Assembly (NCBI GenBank): GCA_021154515.1
Contig: JAJKIL010000142.1
Coordinates: 1 to 35,121, forward strand
Direction: 5' to 3'
DNA length: 35,121 nt
Source: Niastella sp.
GTDB lineage: Bacteria > Bacteroidota > Bacteroidia > Chitinophagales > Chitinophagaceae
Of the stretch, positions 16,068-24,840 are shown in pieces. Made by a program: the position numbers and the translations under genes. The first letter of the stretch is position 1. Every line of letters starts with the position of its first letter. The notes below the pieces were generated by a model. It searched no databases. It was not told the DNA's origin and saw nothing but the letters and a program-made list of their open reading frames with translations.

Positions 16068-17062
16068 TTAGTATGCCTGCGGGCCATTCCCTGCGCTATC
16101 ACGCTTACAGAGATCAATTGCAGGGCATGGTACAGCATAATAGGCAATAACAATATACCAATGAGCGGACTGTTCATAAAGATCACTTTTGCCATTACAG
16201 TACCATGGATCAGTGATTTCTTGGAACCGCAGAAAGTAGCCGTGATCCTGTCTTCCCGGTTGAAATGAAGAAGGCGGGCGATATTATTCGTAATAAAATA
16301 CACCAGGAAGAACAACGCCAGTACACAGGCGCCCAGGATAAATAACTCACCTATACCCAGGTTGCTGAACATATGTTTATGGAACGAATCGCTGAAGGCG
16401 GTATACACGATGGATAGAATAACAATTTGATCGAAGTACTTTAATTGCTTGTTGTATTTTTCTGCAATCTGTCCTAACCGGGTTGGGTTCAACAACAAAC
16501 CTGCTACCACGGGCAACAATATTTGCAACAACAGTTTGGTGACCACATCGCTCATGTCGAGATGATTTTGTTGACCGCCTGTTACAACCGCCATCCAGGC
16601 CGGCGTAATAAAAATACCTATGAGGCTTGAAATGCTGGCATTGAAAATAGCAGCCGGGATATTGCCATTGGCAATAGAAACCATCACTACAGAGGAGGAA
16701 ACGGTGGAAGGCAATGCTGCCAGAAAAAAACAACCCAGCCATAATACCTGGGTATGTCCGTGATCGAGCCAGGGGCGAAGCAACAGCAGTAATACAGGGA
16801 ACAGGATAAATGTTCCTGTCTGTACCAGGATATGCAAACGCCAGTTGCTCAACCCCGCTATCAGTTTCTTCCGGTTTAGTTTCAACCCATAAAAGAAAAA
16901 GATAAATGAAATACCCAGGTTGGCCAATGATGATATGGAAAACGGCCCCTTTGCAATACCCGGACCGGGAAATTGCGAGGCCAGTATAATCATTCCGATG
17001 AGCGATAGTATAAACCAATCCAGGCCAAATCGCGCCAATAGCTTTGCCACTTTATTTGCCAT
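16064..17062 (-). CDS. YfeH-like bile acid:sodium symporter family transporter
   Basis: The ATG at 17062 gives 332 residues; an upstream in-frame TTG at 17080 is less likely. About ten hydrophobic helices span the protein, with signatures 'ISFIFFFYGLKLNRKKLI', 'CFFLAALPSTVSSSVVMVS' and 'ATFCGSKKSLIHGTVMAKVI'. These are features of the SBF-like (PF13593-type) group that includes E. coli YfeH. It probably moves an organic anion or similar solute with Na+, but the substrate is unknown. Its TAA and that of the convergent ygiD-like gene overlap in the palindrome TTAA (16064-16067). No terminator was seen between them. Confidence 0.9.
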   Translation of the reverse strand: MANKVAKLLARFGLDWFILSLIGMIILASQFPGPGIAKGPFSISSLANLGISFIFFFYGLKLNRKKLIAGLSNWRLHILVQTGTFILFPVLLLLLRPWLDHGHTQVLWLGCFFLAALPSTVSSSVVMVSIANGNIPAAIFNASISSLIGIFITPAWMAVVTGGQQNHLDMSDVVTKLLLQILLPVVAGLLLNPTRLGQIAEKYNKQLKYFDQIVILSIVYTAFSDSFHKHMFSNLGIGELFILGACVLALFFLVYFITNNIARLLHFNREDRITATFCGSKKSLIHGTVMAKVIFMNSPLIGILLLPIMLYHALQLISVSVIAQGMARRHTN

Positions 17063-17095
17063 ATTAGCTGCAAGATACAACCGGAAGTTTATCTG

Positions 17096-17195
17096 CTACT
17101 CCACCGCCTTTAATTCAATCACCACGCTGCTCCTGCTGGCTTTTACATCAGGATTGAACCCAACGGTCATTAAAAATTTACCGGTGTAGGTTTTA
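17096..17195 (-). pseudogene. Possible C-terminal remnant of a lost gene
   Basis: Just after the esterase stop, the minus strand reads about 31 residues in one frame (...YTGKFLMTVGFNPDVK..., ending in VVIELKAVE and TAG at 17098). The residue mix and the alternation look like a real beta-rich protein tail, not random sequence. No start codon for a separate gene fits, because the upstream part of the frame is within the esterase. The likely explanation is a decayed gene whose tail is left; family not recognised. Confidence 0.4.
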
Positions 17196-19169
17196 TCAGT
17201 GTTGCGTAAGTGGTGGTGTATATTTCTTTCCCTCGGTAATTGATTTCCAGTTGTCGGTACGGAAAGGCGCTGCTGGCAAACGGGCTGTATTAAACAGATT
17301 GGCCTTGCTGTCATCATCGGCCCAGGCATATCGCACTGCTACGGGTGTAGTTACTTCCGGTGCAGTTACATTAACTGTCGCACCTGCAATGGTTGCTTTG
17401 GCCGGATAAAAATGCTGATTGGCGCCGGCTACTTCAAATCCGATCACTTCATTGTTGGAAGCCGTTAATCCCTTTTCGGTGTTTGTAAATTGTATGGTAA
17501 CATGGTTGCCTTTTATCTGCATGCTTTTGTATACCGGTCCTGAAGCAACCGTTTTCATTCCATAGGTATGTTGTAATGCCAGTAAGGCCAGGCGTTTGCC
17601 TACATCCTGTTTATTATGGGGATGAATATCGCCGGGGTCACCTAGATCGATCGTAACAGCCATGCCTGTATTCGGCAATGCAGTGGCCATGGCTTGCGCC
17701 TCGCGCAACTCCGCCCAACTGCTGCCCTTGTTGCTATTGCCATTGGCATTATTATAACTGGTGAGCTGCACAAAATAAAAAGGCATGGCAGGTTGTTTCC
17801 AGCGTATGCGCCAGTCGTTAATAAGCAGCGGCATAGCCTTGCGGTATTCGTAGGCGCGACTGGCGTTATTTTCGCCCTGGTACCAGATGGCGCCTTTAAC
17901 GGCCAGTTTTACAATAGGACTGATCATGCCATTGTATAACACGCTGGGGTAATCATTGGGGCCAATACCGGTGCTTGTTTGCATAGATTCAATGCGGAAC
18001 TTCCACTGACCGGCTAACGTTATTTTCTTTCCATCGATCGTCAGCACACAATCTTCTGTTTCTCCATATATCCCGCCGCCGCCACCGGTGTCATCCACAC
18101 GTACGGCGATCACGTTCTTTCCTTTCTTTAATAGAGAACCGGCGACGTTGTACACCCGCTTTACATTATAGCCCTGTATCGCACCTACTTGTACGCCGTT
18201 TACGTATGTAACGTCATTATCGTCGATCATGGCCAACTGCAACACGGCTGGTTTCCCTGCATCGGCTTCATCGATATTTATTTCTTTTCTATACCAGATA
18301 ACGCCATCGAACCTGGGCCCCGGCAACTGGCTCTCCCATAATTCCGGCACATTCATATTGCGCCATTGACTATCATCCAGCTCAACCGATTGCCATTGTT
18401 TGATGGTTGCGGTATCTATATTATTCAACTGCATCGACGCCAGGTAGGCCTGCATTTGCCGGTCCTTCATGGCGGTCATATCGGCCGTACTTTTTTCGGG
18501 GGTTATTGCCGTCAGCCATTTATAATAAGGTTCGCTTTCGAAACCTTTGCGGCTGATCCAGCTTTCTATATCGGTGCCGCCCCAGGTAGAGTTAATCAAC
18601 CCAATGGGAACATGCAGTTGTTGATGCAGCGCTCTTCCAAAAAAGTAACCTACTGCCGAAAAAGGTGGAATGCTTTGCGGATTACAGGTCTGCCAGGCAC
18701 CGCTTTTCACCTCATCGGCAGGTTTACCCTGTATGTTTTTTTCTACGGTAAATAACCGGATAGATGGATAATTAGCTGCTGCAATTTCCTGGTCGGCATT
18801 CACTACCTGCGACCAACCCTTCACCGGCATTTCCATATTCGACTGACCGGAACATACCCAAAGATCGCCCATGAGGATGCCATGCAGCGTGATGGTTATT
18901 TTTCCTTTTACCTGTAAGTCATAGGGACCACCCACCTGTTCTGGCGCCAGTACAGTTTCCCAGTTTCCATTGGCATCGGCCTTTACTGATCTTTGTTGCT
19001 GATGAAATTGCACCGTTATGGCTTCAGCCGGAGCGGCCCATCCCCATACTCTTAGTGGCGCATTCCGTTGCAGCACCATGCTATCGCCGAATATTTTTGG
19101 CAGCCGTACTTGTGCTTTTGTGCTGGCTACTAGCGTGAGCAGTAAAAAAAATGCCATCGTTTTTTTCAT
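17196..19169 (-). CDS. Secreted sialate O-acetylesterase (SGNH-type)
   Basis: The 657-residue protein has a signal peptide ending at VASTKAQ (residue 20), then the family opening 'LPKIFGDSMVLQR'. Catalytic motifs are 'WVCSGQSNMEMPVKGW' with nucleophile Ser110, 'AIWYQGENNASR', and 'DPGDIHPHNKQDVGKRLAL', which carries the Asp/His pair. A galactose-binding-like insert (about 260-395, 'LWESQLPGPRFDGVIWYRKE') lies between the halves. It removes O-acetyl groups from sialic acids or from acetylated plant polysaccharides, acting in the periplasm or on the surface. No SusC/SusD or glycosidase gene is nearby, but gene remnants on both sides suggest it once belonged to a larger glycan-use locus. Confidence 0.93.
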   Translation of the reverse strand: MKKTMAFFLLLTLVASTKAQVRLPKIFGDSMVLQRNAPLRVWGWAAPAEAITVQFHQQQRSVKADANGNWETVLAPEQVGGPYDLQVKGKITITLHGILMGDLWVCSGQSNMEMPVKGWSQVVNADQEIAAANYPSIRLFTVEKNIQGKPADEVKSGAWQTCNPQSIPPFSAVGYFFGRALHQQLHVPIGLINSTWGGTDIESWISRKGFESEPYYKWLTAITPEKSTADMTAMKDRQMQAYLASMQLNNIDTATIKQWQSVELDDSQWRNMNVPELWESQLPGPRFDGVIWYRKEINIDEADAGKPAVLQLAMIDDNDVTYVNGVQVGAIQGYNVKRVYNVAGSLLKKGKNVIAVRVDDTGGGGGIYGETEDCVLTIDGKKITLAGQWKFRIESMQTSTGIGPNDYPSVLYNGMISPIVKLAVKGAIWYQGENNASRAYEYRKAMPLLINDWRIRWKQPAMPFYFVQLTSYNNANGNSNKGSSWAELREAQAMATALPNTGMAVTIDLGDPGDIHPHNKQDVGKRLALLALQHTYGMKTVASGPVYKSMQIKGNHVTIQFTNTEKGLTASNNEVIGFEVAGANQHFYPAKATIAGATVNVTAPEVTTPVAVRYAWADDDSKANLFNTARLPAAPFRTDNWKSITEGKKYTPPLTQH

Positions 19170-19185
19170 GATATTTTCATTTATT

Positions 19186-19213
19186 GGCAGACGGCAGAAG
19201 GCAGACGGCAGAA
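19186..19213. repeat. 14-bp tandem duplication
   Basis: GGCAGACGGCAGAA occurs twice back to back (19186-19199 and 19200-19213), just upstream of the esterase start. It is itself made of repeated GGCAGA/CGGCAGA units and belongs to a low-complexity intergenic patch. Confidence 0.8.
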
Positions 19214-19263
19214 AATTGATAGGCAGTGGTCAGTGGTGAAAACTCCATTAACTCCATCAACCC

Positions 19264-19327
19264 GTTAACTTGTCAACTTGTTAACTCGTCAACTGATCAA
19301 CTAGTTAACTGATCAACTGGTCAACCC
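19264..19327. repeat. 8-bp tandem repeat, eight units (GTYAACTN type)
   Basis: Eight consecutive units (GTTAACTT, GTCAACTT, GTTAACTC, GTCAACTG, ATCAACTA, GTTAACTG, ATCAACTG, GTCAACCC) follow an 8-bp period. Every unit keeps AAC at positions 4-6. It overlaps the end of the 19321-19449 remnant frame. It looks like slippage-generated intergenic DNA. Confidence 0.8.
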
Positions 19328-19449
19328 CCTACCTCCACTTCCTTAACCACACCATCTATCATCACCTTCGCTCGTTGTTTCGCAGGCGAATATAATTTAT
19401 AACTACCAACCTTCCCCTCTTTCCAGCTAAAATCTTCTGTTCGTCGCAT
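19321..19449 (-). pseudogene. Remnant resembling the C terminus of a family 95-type glycoside hydrolase
   Basis: A 42-residue frame opens with MRRTEDFSWKEGKVGSYKLY and ends in VKEVEVGG before TGA at 19323-19321. The pattern 'f.WK.GKv..y.lyS...q..kv.i.G..kev' resembles the closing beta strands of GH95 alpha-fucosidase/galactosidase-type enzymes. An in-frame stop lies directly upstream of the ATG, so it is not the end of an intact gene. A small functional ORF is possible but a truncated tail is more likely. The family call is from memory of the pattern only. Confidence 0.45.
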
Positions 19450-19481
19450 ATAGTTTTACTGTATGTTAAAAGGAATTAAAT

Positions 19482-19505
19482 GAAAAAGCCCCGATTGATC
19501 GGGGC
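19482..19505 (-). terminator. Rho-independent terminator of the efflux operon
   Basis: On the minus strand, an 8-bp stem GCCCCGAT/ATCGGGGC with a 2-nt core loop (19488-19505) is followed by a five-T run. It lies 25 bp after the stop codon of the small lipoprotein gene. Confidence 0.88.
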
Positions 19506-19529
19506 CATTTTCTATCCATGCTCTGACTT

Positions 19530-19952
19530 TTATTGTTGATCCCATTTACCGGTGAGTGTCACCTTCATATCGCTATTCGCCACTTCCATTTCCAGGGGGA
19601 AAATAATTTTATAATCGTCCATATTTACTTTACACGTACCTATGAGCCCGGTTGAATCGCCCCAGAGTTGTACATAACAGGGCTGGCGGTATAATTTCAA
19701 TTTGAATGACGGATCTACCATCATGGTGGCTGGCAACGGCAGGTTGGCCGGATAGCCTGATGTTATGCCGATCACTTTTTGCGAATCAGCTCCATCGAGA
19801 AATTTTACCCGCAACAACTCCTGCTGATACTGCAACGGTCGGTGCGCCAACAGGGTCACTGATCTTAATTTAAAGTCCTGCCCTTTTTTGTTGCAACTGG
19901 TCAATACCATCACCAGCGCTATTGTCGCTATTATATATTTCATGCTTTTCAT
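19530..19952 (-). CDS. Small lipoprotein, last gene of the efflux operon
   Basis: The 140-residue protein has a lipoprotein signal with lipobox 'VLTSC' (Cys20 from the first ATG; a second ATG at 19943 would also keep the signal). The rest is predicted beta-rich ('QQELLRVKFLDGADSQKVIG', 'YVQLWGDSTGLIGTCKVNMD', 'EMEVANSDMKVTLTGKW') and ends in Gln-Gln. It starts 6 bp after the MFS stop and is followed by a strong terminator, so it is co-transcribed with the efflux genes. The family is not recognised. An accessory or unrelated envelope role is possible. Confidence 0.75.
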   Translation of the reverse strand: MKSMKYIIATIALVMVLTSCNKKGQDFKLRSVTLLAHRPLQYQQELLRVKFLDGADSQKVIGITSGYPANLPLPATMMVDPSFKLKLYRQPCYVQLWGDSTGLIGTCKVNMDDYKIIFPLEMEVANSDMKVTLTGKWDQQ

Positions 19953-19958
19953 TTTACT

Positions 19959-21548
19959 TTATGCCGGTGACAATCTGCGCGACCGCAAATAAACCACCGT
20001 TTTATTGAGTGAAGGGAAGATGGCTATCAGCAACAGCACCGCTACCAGCATCAGCGCCATCCATTCATAATAATCCATGGCGAAGCGTATTTGTCCCTGT
20101 TTGTTCACAGCATCAACCAGTAATTTACTACCACCTTTCACTGCTTGTTGGTGCGCCATGCCATAGTGTAATAACTTACCGGTACGGGCAGTCAATCCGT
20201 GTAAAGCGGCAGGATCTACTTTGGTAAGATGGTCCTGGAATGCGTTATAGTGCCGGCTCTTGCTGTACAACTCACAATAATTGATCAATGCGGCGCTTAC
20301 ACAAAAACCCAGGTAACCAGTTGCCAGACAAATAGAAGAAGCCGAAGGACCCATGCCAACCGGCACTGATGATACGGCATATACAATGGTAGGCGCCATG
20401 ATCATGCCTACGCCCAGCCCTTGCATAAACAACGGCAGGTAAAAATTATTTTCATTGGCTTCGCTGTTGAAAAGAAACCACATGGTGACATGGAAAGCCA
20501 GCAACAACAGGAAACCAGGGATCCACATAAAGCGAATGTTCTTTTTCTGCAGGATCATAGCGCAGGAAATAATAACCCCGATTATCAGCCCGATCAGGTT
20601 CATGGTATTCACATAACTCACATGTATCGGATCTAACCGCAAAATGGCGCCGAAAAAATTATTGATGATATTGATCGCAAAGCGGCAGATGAAAAGTATA
20701 AACAGCAGGAAGATACTCATCCTGAAATTCTGAAACGAGAAAGTACCGGGATGCACATAGGGGCGTTTCATACTTTTTACCCGCAACACATACAACAGGG
20801 TGGCGCCCGGCATTGCTATTACACTACAACGAATACGCGGATCTTCCAGCCAGTAGTATTCCTGTCCGTAAATGCACACATAGGCAAGCAATACCAGCAT
20901 CAGTCCCCAGTAAACAAAGCTCTGCCAGTCGAGCTTATAAAGCGGGAACCGAACATTCAACCGCACATTGTTCATGCTGATCAGGATCGCACACAAACAA
21001 GGGAGGTAGGAGAATAATGCTACTTTATATACAATGTTGAAATTAAAAGCATCGATCAGATCGGCAGTAACCAGGTTATTGAATGGCAGGATGCAGATCA
21101 GCATGCCAAAGAAAACCGAAAAACTGATCTCGCGGGCCCGCTCCGTATGCAGCCGGGTAAACATCAGCGATAACGACAGGTTCACGGTACTGCTAAACAA
21201 CATGCCCTGAAAAAAGCGCAGGGGAAACAGGAGATACAATTCATCTGTATGATAACAGATCACCGTGGCAGCTATTTCCAGGATGGTAAATACGACAAAA
21301 TACTCCTTTGCCGCCAAAAAGGTAAAGAACCGGCGTTCGAGGCTATAAAACGCTACATAACCCGCATAGAACAGTCCTACGGCAAATTGTATATCCGCAG
21401 GTTCGCTGCCATAAAACCCCGCTGCTGCATTGATATTGGCAAAGGGCAGAAAAAACAAAACCATCGTGGGGAGAATCAGTGAGAACAGGATGATCTTTAT
21501 CGCCCAGCCCGGCACCCATTGCTTAAAAATGGGAATACCACTAACCAT
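19959..21548 (-). CDS. 14-TM MFS drug efflux transporter (EmrB/DHA2-like)
   Basis: The 529-residue protein is almost entirely hydrophobic helices, about 14, as in the DHA2 family of proton-driven drug exporters. It carries 'PLRFFQGMLFSSTVNLSLSL' (motif C-like region of the first half) and 'LFMQGLGVGMIMAPTIVYAV', the equivalent segment in the second half. A long loop of about 60 residues ('SKSRHYNAFQDHLTKVDPAA...') precedes the last helix, as in EmrB-type proteins. The start overlaps the HlyD gene end by 8 bp. It forms a tripartite pump with the HlyD adaptor and TolC-like channel encoded just upstream. Sequence divergence from classical EmrB is large, so the exported compound cannot be guessed. 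Confidence 0.85.
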   Translation of the reverse strand: MVSGIPIFKQWVPGWAIKIILFSLILPTMVLFFLPFANINAAAGFYGSEPADIQFAVGLFYAGYVAFYSLERRFFTFLAAKEYFVVFTILEIAATVICYHTDELYLLFPLRFFQGMLFSSTVNLSLSLMFTRLHTERAREISFSVFFGMLICILPFNNLVTADLIDAFNFNIVYKVALFSYLPCLCAILISMNNVRLNVRFPLYKLDWQSFVYWGLMLVLLAYVCIYGQEYYWLEDPRIRCSVIAMPGATLLYVLRVKSMKRPYVHPGTFSFQNFRMSIFLLFILFICRFAINIINNFFGAILRLDPIHVSYVNTMNLIGLIIGVIISCAMILQKKNIRFMWIPGFLLLLAFHVTMWFLFNSEANENNFYLPLFMQGLGVGMIMAPTIVYAVSSVPVGMGPSASSICLATGYLGFCVSAALINYCELYSKSRHYNAFQDHLTKVDPAALHGLTARTGKLLHYGMAHQQAVKGGSKLLVDAVNKQGQIRFAMDYYEWMALMLVAVLLLIAIFPSLNKTVVYLRSRRLSPA

Positions 21549-22605
21549 GGTGTTGTTTTTTGGGCGAATACACGTTTACATTCATACCTACTTTCAATAC
21601 ATCTATCTCTTTGCGATCGCCATCAACGCGAATCCGCACCGGTACCCGTTGTACAATTTTTACATAGTTGCCTGTTGAGTTATCGGGTGGCAACAAAGAA
21701 AAGCTGGAGCCGGTGGCAGGCGATAAGGAAATAATGGTGCCTTTAAATTCTTTATTGGGAAACGCATCGGCCAGGATCTTTACCGTATCACCAATGTGCA
21801 TTTGTTCTATCTGGGTTTCTTTAAAGTTCGCTACCACCCATTTGTCTGTTTCGTTGTTTACTATAAAAGCCAGCACCTCTCCTGCATCTATCATCTGCCC
21901 TACTTCCACGGTGCGGCGGCCCATTCTTCCATCATAGGAAGCGGTGATCACAGTATAGTCTACATCGAGTTTATTGCGCGCCAGTAATGCTTTAAGGCGG
22001 GTAATTTCAGCCATTACCACCGATTTTTCTGCGCGGATAGCTGAGATCTTCGACACCGCAGCGTTAAAAGATTCCTGCGAGGTTTGGTAATCGCTGGTGC
22101 TTATATCGAGTGCGGCCTGCATATCTTCCAGCTTTTGTTTGGTGGCCGATTCCTCTTTGTACAAGGCGGTATACCGTTCGTAATCGAGTTTTTGTTTCAA
22201 CACTTTTGCTTCGTTGGCCTTTATCTGCGCTTTTACTGCATCGGCATTCCGTTCCAAAGTATAGATATTACTTTCCAGCACTTGCAACTGGGCTTCCGAT
22301 TTTTGAATAGCAGCGGCTGTTTGCGCCACCTGCAATTTATACTCGCGGTTATCTATAATAAGTAAGGTATCTCCTTTTTTAACCGGTTGGTTCTCCTCGA
22401 ATTTTACGGCAACAATAAAACCACCGGCCCTCGAGATAACAGGGTTTACATATTCCTGTACCTGCGCGTCGTTGGTTTGTTCAAATTTATAATAGCCATA
22501 CAAAGTAACGCCTCCCCAGATAGCCAATCCCAGAATGGTGAGCACAGCTATCCAGCCTGTAATTTTTGTAATGATGCGGTCGGTGACCGTATACTTCTTT
22601 TTCAT
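21541..22605 (-). CDS. HlyD/EmrA-family periplasmic adaptor
   Basis: The 354-residue protein has a short cytoplasmic start, one TM helix (about 15-36), a lipoyl half-motif ('GGFIVAVKFEENQPVKKGDT'), a long coiled coil (about 80-205), the second lipoyl half ('YDGRMGRRTVEVGQMIDAGE') and a beta-barrel domain ('HIGDTVKILADAFPNKEFKG'). This is the EmrA layout. It links the MFS pump to the TolC-like channel across the periplasm. It begins 2 bp after the TolC stop and overlaps the MFS start by 8 bp, so the three genes are translationally linked. Confidence 0.94.
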   Translation of the reverse strand: MKKKYTVTDRIITKITGWIAVLTILGLAIWGGVTLYGYYKFEQTNDAQVQEYVNPVISRAGGFIVAVKFEENQPVKKGDTLLIIDNREYKLQVAQTAAAIQKSEAQLQVLESNIYTLERNADAVKAQIKANEAKVLKQKLDYERYTALYKEESATKQKLEDMQAALDISTSDYQTSQESFNAAVSKISAIRAEKSVVMAEITRLKALLARNKLDVDYTVITASYDGRMGRRTVEVGQMIDAGEVLAFIVNNETDKWVVANFKETQIEQMHIGDTVKILADAFPNKEFKGTIISLSPATGSSFSLLPPDNSTGNYVKIVQRVPVRIRVDGDRKEIDVLKVGMNVNVYSPKKQHHG

Positions 22606-22607
22606 CT

Positions 22608-23930
22608 TTAAAGAACTCCGATTGTATTTTGTAGTAAGTAGAATTTATCCTGCGCCATAATGCGTGCGGCGGCCAGTTCAAAACGGGTGCGCAATAATTG
22701 AACATCGGCATCGAGCAGGTCGGTGATCAGCACCGTTTGTTTAAAGTAATTATTCTTAATGATGCGGGCATTTTCTTCGGCCTGGGCGACGTTGTCTGTT
22801 GCTACCTGTATTTGCACCAGCGATTCTTTGTAACGCAAATAAGCTTCCCATACCTGCTGGCGCACTTTATCTTCCGTATCCTGATGCATCACTTCTTCTT
22901 TCTCCAATTCCAGCTTTGCCGCTCTTACTTTGTGTGTATTATGATAAAGAGCCGATACAGGCATGGAAACTTTAATACCCGTTACGCCTAATGAGTACCA
23001 GGCGGGGTTGTAGGGGAATAAAAAGATCTGTGGATTGGCATAATAAAACTCGCCATACATCCCTACTTTGGGCATTACATTAGATTTCACCCTTTTCAGG
23101 TTTGTTTTACTAAGCTCCGTTTGTTCTTCTGAAATATGATAGCTAAAAGAATGTTCAAGCGCTGTCGCCAGGTATTTGTTGTAATCATCCTGCGCTACGG
23201 CGCCCGGCTCAAAAACCGTTGGTTGAATGACCAGGTTATCCGGTTCGCCTATAATGATATTCAGCTTTTGCGTACCAATAAGAATATCATTTTCTATAGT
23301 GACCAACGTCATTTTACGTTTCGAGAGGTCCAGCTCAACACGCAGCACATCGCTTTTGAGCACGGTGCCATTTTTCTGCAGGGCTTTTATCTCTTTTAAT
23401 TGCTTTTCCTGGTCGGCAATATCGCTGGTGATGAGGTCGCGAAAAATGAGGGATCGCTGCAGATCGAGGTACAGCGTGCTCGTTTTATACCGGATGTTTG
23501 ATTTGGTTTCTTCATTTCTGATCTGTGCAATCCGTTGTAACAGCTTGTTTTCTTCCAGTTGAAGATTTAATTTATTGCCATTATAAATGTTCAGATAGAA
23601 ATCTGTACCAAACCGGTATAAGGTATGTATAACCTCGTGTTGTTGGGTGACGGGCGCAAAAATGCCTTTCCCGTAAATGGCCAGGTTGGAGGCTTTTTCA
23701 GCACTACCGGTTACGCCTACTTCCGGAAGCCGTTCAAGGCGGGTATCTTTTACTTCTTCCTCCGCCATGTTCAGCGATTTTTTAGTGATCTCAATCTGGC
23801 GGCTATGCGCCTCTGCTTTTTGCCAGGCTTCCTCCAAACTCATGTGAAGGGTATCTGTTGGTTGTTGTGCTACGGCTGCGTACCGGGCCAAAAGCACGCT
23901 TGCGATTATCAGACGCTTATAGTAATACAT
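22608..23930 (-). CDS. TolC-family outer-membrane efflux channel
   Basis: The 440-residue protein has a signal peptide (about 1-21, ending AAVAQ) and 'LHMSLEEAWQKAEAHSRQIE', the usual opening of outer-membrane efflux proteins. Two repeats of long amphipathic helices with intervening beta strands follow, with 'VELDLSKRKMTLVTIENDIL' in the first half. It is the exit duct for the pump encoded by the two following genes. The only usable start is the ATG at 23930, and a -7 box lies just 10 bp upstream, so the mRNA leader is very short. An AraC regulator gene diverges from it. Confidence 0.93.
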   Translation of the reverse strand: MYYYKRLIIASVLLARYAAVAQQPTDTLHMSLEEAWQKAEAHSRQIEITKKSLNMAEEEVKDTRLERLPEVGVTGSAEKASNLAIYGKGIFAPVTQQHEVIHTLYRFGTDFYLNIYNGNKLNLQLEENKLLQRIAQIRNEETKSNIRYKTSTLYLDLQRSLIFRDLITSDIADQEKQLKEIKALQKNGTVLKSDVLRVELDLSKRKMTLVTIENDILIGTQKLNIIIGEPDNLVIQPTVFEPGAVAQDDYNKYLATALEHSFSYHISEEQTELSKTNLKRVKSNVMPKVGMYGEFYYANPQIFLFPYNPAWYSLGVTGIKVSMPVSALYHNTHKVRAAKLELEKEEVMHQDTEDKVRQQVWEAYLRYKESLVQIQVATDNVAQAEENARIIKNNYFKQTVLITDLLDADVQLLRTRFELAAARIMAQDKFYLLQNTIGVL

Positions 23931-23940
23931 AATTCGGACG

Positions 23941-23948
23941 CAAAATTA
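23941..23948 (-). promoter_or_regulatory. -7 box of the efflux operon
   Basis: On the minus strand TAATTTTG matches TAnnTTTG exactly. It ends 10 bp upstream of the TolC ATG, which implies a transcript leader of only about 5 nt. Confidence 0.6.
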
Positions 23949-24012
23949 TAGGGCGAACCGCATTGTCATTTCACCTAAGTAGCCATTCTTTTCTTTATTC
24001 CGGCCAAAGTAT

Positions 24013-24020
24013 TAATTTTG
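24013..24020 (+). promoter_or_regulatory. -7 box of the divergent AraC gene
   Basis: TAATTTTG matches TAnnTTTG and lies 27 bp upstream of the AraC ATG at 24048. The two divergent -7 boxes are about 65 bp apart, so one bound regulator could control both. Confidence 0.6.
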
Positions 24021-24047
24021 CATTTTTACCGGAAATTGTAATACTGT

Positions 24048-24833
24048 ATGGGTCTTATTGCGGCATTGCCTGATATTGACAAACAAAGAGATGCTGTGTT
24101 CGTGATGCATGAAAAATCGGAGAAACTCATTCCCATGCACAAACACACAAAAGGTCAATTGAGTTATGTAGAGGGTGGACTGGCTTATATTACCACTGAA
24201 ACCCAAACCTATGTAGTGCCCGCCCGGCATTATTTCTGGATCCCTAAAGGAATGATCCATGAACTGGAAGTAGGCTCATCTGCTACCGTACTGCGGTCAC
24301 TATATTTTTATGCTACAGACGATCACGCCAATGAATTCTATACAAAACTGGGTATTTATCCGGCCAGTGAGCTATTGATCCAAATGATCAATTATACAGA
24401 GCGGTGGGATGGCCGTCATGTTAATCATAAAGAGGAAAATTTCGAATTCCTGATCGCTTTAAAAAAAATGCTACCCACACTTAATAAAGTATCACTCCCT
24501 ATTATGCTGCCCAAAACCAATCATGAGGGCATGCAACGGATCATTCAATATTTGGAAAAAAATGTGGGGAACAGATTGGTACTGGCAGATGTAAGCAAAC
24601 ACTTCGCGATGAGTGAACGTTCGTTGTCGCGGTTGTTTCAATCAACCTTGCAAATGAGTTTTTTGCAGTACGTAAAAACATTAAGGATGATCACGGCCAT
24701 TGAATTGATCCTGCAAACCAGTAAACCTATTTCTGACATCGCTTATTCAGTGGGCTATTCGGCAGTTGGTCCTTTCAGTGATGCCTTCTATGATTTTACT
24801 TTATCGCGGCCTTCTGATTTCCGGAAGAATTGA
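24048..24833 (+). CDS. AraC-family regulator with N-terminal cupin domain
   Basis: The 261-residue protein has a small-molecule-binding cupin (about 1-150) with 'MHKHTKGQLSYVEGGLAYI' and 'YFWIPKGMIHELE', then a C-terminal AraC DNA-binding domain with both HTH units ('LADVSKHFAMSERSLSRLFQ' and 'ISDIAYSVGYSAVGPFSDAF'). The N terminus resembles regulators of efflux or metabolism that sense hydrophobic compounds. It diverges from the TolC-HlyD-MFS operon across a 117-bp gap with facing promoters, so local control of the pump by a pump substrate is the simplest model. Its stop is 7 bp from the convergent gene's stop. Confidence 0.93.
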   Translation: MGLIAALPDIDKQRDAVFVMHEKSEKLIPMHKHTKGQLSYVEGGLAYITTETQTYVVPARHYFWIPKGMIHELEVGSSATVLRSLYFYATDDHANEFYTKLGIYPASELLIQMINYTERWDGRHVNHKEENFEFLIALKKMLPTLNKVSLPIMLPKTNHEGMQRIIQYLEKNVGNRLVLADVSKHFAMSERSLSRLFQSTLQMSFLQYVKTLRMITAIELILQTSKPISDIAYSVGYSAVGPFSDAFYDFTLSRPSDFRKN

Positions 24834-24840
24834 AAAAGAG

